7,055 bases of DNA from Gammaproteobacteria bacterium (GTDB lineage: Bacteria; Pseudomonadota; Gammaproteobacteria; GRL18). The position numbers and the translations under genes are program-made. Positions 3,497 through 7,055 of this stretch are shown here, one piece after another. The notes beneath the pieces were generated by a model. The model saw only the letters and a program-made list of their open reading frames with translations, did no database searches and was not told the DNA's origin. Every line of letters begins with the position of its first letter. Positions within the stretch are counted from its first letter, which is position 1. The stretch spans positions 1 through 7,055 of the forward strand of contig WTAX01000164.1 of assembly GCA_013139395.1 (NCBI GenBank), read 5' to 3'.

Positions 3497-6262
3497 ATGA
3501 AGAACCCTCAAGCATCAGACAGTCAAAATGCAGAACATGATCGAAAAGGAAGTGTACTTCCTACATCACCACATGCTCTATCTGGTGACACAATTGTTAA
3601 GAAACTGAATTCTACAAAACAGGGCATCACTGCAAAAGAGGCAGAGTCCAGGTTTCAACAGTATGGCTATAACAGCCTACCACGTGCCGAGCCAGCAGCC
3701 CTGGCTATGGTTTTCCTGTATCAATTTATAAGCCCGTTGATCTATGTACTGATGGCTGCAGCCCTCTTTTCTCTGGTGATACAGGAATGGTCGGATGCGG
3801 CCTTTATTTCCGGTGTACTGCTTATCAATGCCATCATCGGAACAATACAGGAATACTCTGCCCAGCGAGCAGCGACCGCCTTGCAGAAACTCGTCACTAC
3901 ACAATGCCGCGTAGTGCGTGACGGTGATACATTCGAAATCAATGCTGAAAATCTGGTGCCGGGTGATATTCTGTTACTGGAGTCGGGTGACAAGATTCCT
4001 GCAGATTTACGCTTGTTATCCGGTCACGATCTTAATGTTGACGAGTCACTTCTGACTGGAGAATCAGTTTCAGTAGCTAAAAAAGCAGATGATATCCTGG
4101 AGGTTGATACCTTTCTTGGTGATCGACACAACATGGGGTTTGCCGGAACCCTGGTCGAGCGTGGCAGGGGTAGAGGTGTTGTCGTAGCAACTGGTCTATC
4201 AACAGAGCTGGGTGCGATTGCTTCTGAAGTTATTCACGGTGAATCAGTGAAACCGCCTTTGATGGTTCGCATGGATAGATTTACACACAGAATAGCTATT
4301 TTCGTTGGTCTCGCTGCTTTACTCATGTCCGTTGTGTCTTTTTCTCGTGGTATGCCCTTGAGTGAAATATTCATGCTGGCTGTGGCCCTTGCGATTTCTG
4401 TTATTCCTGAAGGTTTGCCGGTCGCACTTACTGTGACACTTGCCATTGGCATGCGACGCATGGCAAAAAGAAACGTCATCATTCGTCGTCTCCAGGCGGT
4501 TGAATCTTTGGGTTCATGCACCTATATCGCTACCGACAAGACGGGTACACTGACCGTCAATGAACTAACGGTTCGACGTATTAGTTTTCCCAACGGTGAT
4601 ACATGGAAAATTTCGGGTAAAGGTATGGTACCTGTGGGTGATATCAACCCACCACATACACCACCAGAAGATAATGAACTGGCGTTACTGGAACGTTTGT
4701 GTCTCACATCAATTCTGACTAATGATGCTTTTCTGGGAAAGCAAGACCACCAATGGATTCATTCTGGTGATGCCGTTGATGTGGCCTTGCTGGTCATGGC
4801 AAACAAAGTGGATATCATCAAAGCACAAACAATTAATACTTTTCCCGAGGTAAGCACGCTACCCTTTGAGTCAGAGCACCTTTTTTCAGCCAGTCTCAAT
4901 CAAATTGGGAACAGGCGCTGTATATTTGTCAAAGGTGCAGTTGAGAAATTGTTGCCCATGTGCAACACCATGGCATTACCAGGTCAGGATATTGCTATCG
5001 ATATTGCCAGTCTAGAGCAACAGGCACATAAACTTGCCCGCCATGGCTATCGCGTACTAGCCATGGCGACAGGCGATACAGAAACACCCGATGGAGATTT
5101 CTGTGAACAGCATCTGCATGGTCTGACACTGCTTGGTCTGGTTGGCATGATTGATCCTTTGCGTGCAGGGGCAAAAAAGGCGGTAGAAAATTGTCGTAAA
5201 GCTGGTATTAAGGTAGCAATGGTTACCGGTGACCATCCGGCCACTGCAATGGCCATCGCCAAAAAGCTGAGATTGACAACTCATGAAAAACACATTGTCA
5301 CGGGACCAGAACTGCGTGCTGCAAACAGCCTAGAAGAAATCGATAAGCTTACCCAGCATGCACATGTGTTTGCACGCATTGCTCCTTCACAAAAACTCGA
5401 TATTGTCCATTCACTGCAGCGTAACGGACACTTTGTTGCAGTTAGCGGTGATGGTGCTAATGATGCACCTGCATTAAAAGCGGCCCAGGTTGGTGTTGCA
5501 ATGGGCAAAGCTGGTACAGATGTTGCTAGGGAGGCGGCGGAAATCATCATTGCGGATGATAACTTTAATTCTATCGTCGCTGGAGTAGAAGAAGGACGTA
5601 TATCGTATTCCAATGTACGTAAAGTTATTTTTCTATTGATTTCAACCGGTGCTGCTGAGCTGGTTCTGTTTACGCTAGCTTTGATTAGCAGCCTTCCCCT
5701 GCCTTTACTTGCAGTGCAGCTGCTATGGCTTAATCTGGTGACCAACGGTATTCAGGATGTTGCGCTGGCATTTGAACCGGGTGAAGGTGATGAATTAAAA
5801 TATCCGCCCCGCGAACCTAAAGAATTGATATTCAATCGTATTATGGTTGAGCGCATAATCAGCTCTGCTTTGGTCATAGGTATTGTGGCATTTTACCTGT
5901 ACAAGACTATGCTGGATTGGGGGTATACGGTTGAGGAGGCACGTAATAGTACTTTACTGCTGATGGTGCTGTTTGAGAATATTCACGTTTTCAACTGTCG
6001 TTCAGAAACATTATCTTTATTCCGGCATGATCCGATGCGCAACCGTATACTGCTATTCGGCACAGTTATTGCCCAATTGATACATATTGGTGCAATGTAC
6101 ATACCCTGGTTCAGTTCTGTGCTGGGAATTCAACCCATTTCGATAGAACACTGGTTCAAACTGCTAGGACTGGCTCTGACAGTGACCGTCATTATGGAAC
6201 TACATAAGCTCTGGTTGTGGTGGAATAGAAAAGCTAAAAATAAATTACCAGTCCAGCTGTAA
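3497..6262 (+). CDS. Type II P-type cation-transporting ATPase
   Basis: A 921-residue inner-membrane pump that moves a cation using ATP through a phospho-aspartate intermediate. In order: N-terminal cation-ATPase domain (about 25-95), M1-M2 (69-117), actuator domain with TGES (187-190), M3-M4 (263-313) with PEGLP (304-308), phosphorylated Asp347 in DKTGTLT, nucleotide domain with FES (457-459) and KGA (479-481), then TGD (577-579) and GDGANDAPA (651-659), and M5-M10 (705-905). Length and motifs match the SERCA/MgtA-like group (COG0474); CPx heavy-metal motifs are absent. Glu305, Glu721, Asn746, Thr749 and Glu827 align with SERCA ion ligands, but N768 and D800 are replaced by Gly718 and Asn750, so Ca2+ is not assured. 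ATG 3497 is the only in-frame start before M1, though it lacks a close Shine-Dalgarno. GC content is visibly higher than in the spacers, suggesting a different origin. Confidence 0.96.
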   Translation: MKNPQASDSQNAEHDRKGSVLPTSPHALSGDTIVKKLNSTKQGITAKEAESRFQQYGYNSLPRAEPAALAMVFLYQFISPLIYVLMAAALFSLVIQEWSDAAFISGVLLINAIIGTIQEYSAQRAATALQKLVTTQCRVVRDGDTFEINAENLVPGDILLLESGDKIPADLRLLSGHDLNVDESLLTGESVSVAKKADDILEVDTFLGDRHNMGFAGTLVERGRGRGVVVATGLSTELGAIASEVIHGESVKPPLMVRMDRFTHRIAIFVGLAALLMSVVSFSRGMPLSEIFMLAVALAISVIPEGLPVALTVTLAIGMRRMAKRNVIIRRLQAVESLGSCTYIATDKTGTLTVNELTVRRISFPNGDTWKISGKGMVPVGDINPPHTPPEDNELALLERLCLTSILTNDAFLGKQDHQWIHSGDAVDVALLVMANKVDIIKAQTINTFPEVSTLPFESEHLFSASLNQIGNRRCIFVKGAVEKLLPMCNTMALPGQDIAIDIASLEQQAHKLARHGYRVLAMATGDTETPDGDFCEQHLHGLTLLGLVGMIDPLRAGAKKAVENCRKAGIKVAMVTGDHPATAMAIAKKLRLTTHEKHIVTGPELRAANSLEEIDKLTQHAHVFARIAPSQKLDIVHSLQRNGHFVAVSGDGANDAPALKAAQVGVAMGKAGTDVAREAAEIIIADDNFNSIVAGVEEGRISYSNVRKVIFLLISTGAAELVLFTLALISSLPLPLLAVQLLWLNLVTNGIQDVALAFEPGEGDELKYPPREPKELIFNRIMVERIISSALVIGIVAFYLYKTMLDWGYTVEEARNSTLLLMVLFENIHVFNCRSETLSLFRHDPMRNRILLFGTVIAQLIHIGAMYIPWFSSVLGIQPISIEHWFKLLGLALTVTVIMELHKLWLWWNRKAKNKLPVQL

Positions 6263-6281
6263 TCATCTAATGATCTTTAGC

Positions 6282-6330
6282 CTCTCAGTGTAGGGGTATT
6301 GTAAATATCACTTAATTAATTGAGAGTTTT
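6282..6330 (+). terminator. Possible terminator of the ATPase gene
   Basis: CTCTCA at 6282-6287 pairs with TGAGAG at 6321-6326, followed directly by TTTT at 6327-6330. It starts 20 bp after the pump stop codon, where a terminator is expected. The 33-base loop is long for an efficient rho-independent terminator; inner pairing of GTG (6288-6290) with CAC (6309-6311) may help. Low confidence. Confidence 0.3.
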
Positions 6331-6759
6331 ATGTATTGAAAGGTGTACTTGATCGACAAGATAGAACTCATTCAACAACTGGATTAAAATGGCTATTATA
6401 GGGTGACATCCAATTAAATTATATTCTTTACTAGAAAAATCATTTAACTCTCGCTTTGTTCAAATTGTCTCCTTTGGAGATCAGAGCCTTAAAATTCACA
6501 AACATCCATTTTTAAAATTCATGCAATATTAGTATTCTATAAAAGACAGCAAAGTCACTAGAACAGTCAGATTGCACTGAACACATCAGTTGTTTCTTTT
6601 ATGTTAATTTTGGTCACTCAGCCGCTTAATTTTATGGCTGCTTTCGGGAAACTTGAGAATCAATTTCATATATCTTGAACGGCAGGAATAGGTCATCAAG
6701 ACCAATTAGCGGATAAAACTAAATTTTTTGAGACCCGAATACAGCTCTTGGTACGTTCA

Positions 6760-6838
6760 CGTCCCATTACAGCGATTCGGTAATTTTATCCTGAAAATGA
6801 TCCAGAGCAAAAAGCTGCCATTTTATAATCGATAAAAT
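6760..6838 (+). repeat. Dispersed ~75-bp repeat, copy C
   Basis: It opens with CGTCCC and closes with GCTGCCATTTTATAATCGATA; TCGATA lies 69 bp after the start here and 68 bp in copy A. The middle has diverged from A and B. The 3' end forms its own dyad, ATTTTAT at 6820-6826 and ATAAAAT at 6832-6838 around AATCG. It is the weakest of the three copies in overall identity, supported mainly by matched ends at matched spacing. Confidence 0.4.
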
Positions 6839-6938
6839 ATTTAATTTTCAGGTATCCACATTTGGTTACTATTACCAAAACCCTGCCATTTCAGTTATTA
6901 CTGATAAAACAGACAACTGCTGCCATACACCTGCCATT
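6815..6938. repeat. CTGCCAT cluster with a DnaA-box-like site, candidate origin
   Basis: CTGCCAT occurs at 6815, 6883, 6920 and 6931 (three of the four as CTGCCATT). Between the first two lies GTATCCACA at 6852-6860, one mismatch from the E. coli DnaA box TTATCCACA, and a dyad TTTGGT-(7)-ACCAAA at 6861-6879. A very AT-rich stretch follows directly across the junction (1-73). Short repeats, a DnaA site and an AT-rich unwinding region are the usual parts of an iteron-like origin, but the spacing is irregular and no Rep gene is present, so this is a candidate only. Confidence 0.3.
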
Positions 6939-7055
6939 CATAAATTTCCATTAAAAAAGAAATATCAGAAAATTTTATAATCAAATTAAAGAACAAAAAT
7001 TGTTAGGTTCTCAGCATAAGCGATGGACAAAGCCTATGGACTTTATAGGAAAAAG
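6929..7055. repeat. Terminal direct repeat, right copy (circular overlap)
   Basis: Identical to 1-127. If the molecule is circular this copy should be dropped, leaving 6928 bp and joining 6928 to 1. No gene spans the junction, which falls inside the spacer before the lipoprotein gene. Confidence 0.95.

Larger units (their letters stand above)
6263..6928. other. Gene-free region from the ATPase to the circle junction
   Basis: About 670 bp without a credible gene; with 1-168 it forms a single spacer of about 830 bp on the circle. It holds a long-looped inverted repeat just after the pump gene, short hairpins at 6468-6480 (TCTCC-TTT-GGAGA) and 6619-6640 (CAGCC...GGCTG), repeat copy C, and the CTGCCAT cluster. 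A 14-codon open stretch (GTG at 6343 to TAA at 6385-6387) reads VYLIDKIELIQQLD and may be a scrap of a lost gene. I see no tRNA and no recognisable ColE1-type RNAI/RNAII fold, though the latter is hard to exclude by eye. Confidence 0.55.

Noticed and set aside
5281..5745. Minus-strand frame of 154 codons within the pump gene, plus several shorter ones.
   Set aside because: All overlap conserved P-type ATPase coding sequence and have Ser/Ala/Arg-rich shadow composition with no start signals.
6815..6938. CTGCCAT repeats as a CRISPR array.
   Set aside because: The unit is only 7-8 bp, spacing is irregular (68, 37, 11 bp) and there are no cas genes.

Overview
The first 127 bases (1-127) are identical to the last 127 (6929-7055). 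An exact overlap of that size at both ends is what a de Bruijn assembler run with k=127 leaves on a closed path. The simplest reading is therefore a circular molecule of 6928 bp cut at an arbitrary point. The sequence cannot decide between a small plasmid, an excised circular element and a tandemly repeated chromosomal segment. The spacers are AT-rich, signal peptides and lipobox are Gram-negative in style, and the IS4-type transposase and P-type pump look proteobacterial. I would guess a low-GC gammaproteobacterium, without naming a genus.

Layout on the circle: a small cysteine-rich lipoprotein gene (169-399, +); a complete IS4-family insertion sequence of 1439 bp (596-2034) with 18-bp perfect inverted ends, a 10-bp target duplication and one transposase gene on the minus strand (617-1906); a spacer with repeats and a doubtful, probably frameshifted small reading frame (2399-2612, +); a small exported Pro/Tyr-rich protein gene (2618-2932, -); a 564-bp spacer; a full-length type II P-type cation ATPase gene (3497-6262, +), visibly richer in GC than its surroundings; and a gene-free stretch of about 830 bp that crosses the junction back to the lipoprotein gene.

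The pump has every catalytic motif of the P-type cycle, but two residues that coordinate Ca2+ in SERCA are replaced (N768 to Gly718, D800 to Asn750), so its ion is open. The two small exported proteins have no family I recognise. No replication, partition, mobilisation, toxin-antitoxin or resistance gene other than the pump is visible, which is odd for an autonomous plasmid. Three diverged copies of a roughly 75-bp repeat, all in the same orientation, sit in three separate spacers and divide the circle into gene modules. The third copy lies beside a cluster of CTGCCAT motifs, a DnaA-box-like 9-mer and a very AT-rich stretch, which is my best candidate for an origin. I found no rRNA, tRNA or CRISPR array.
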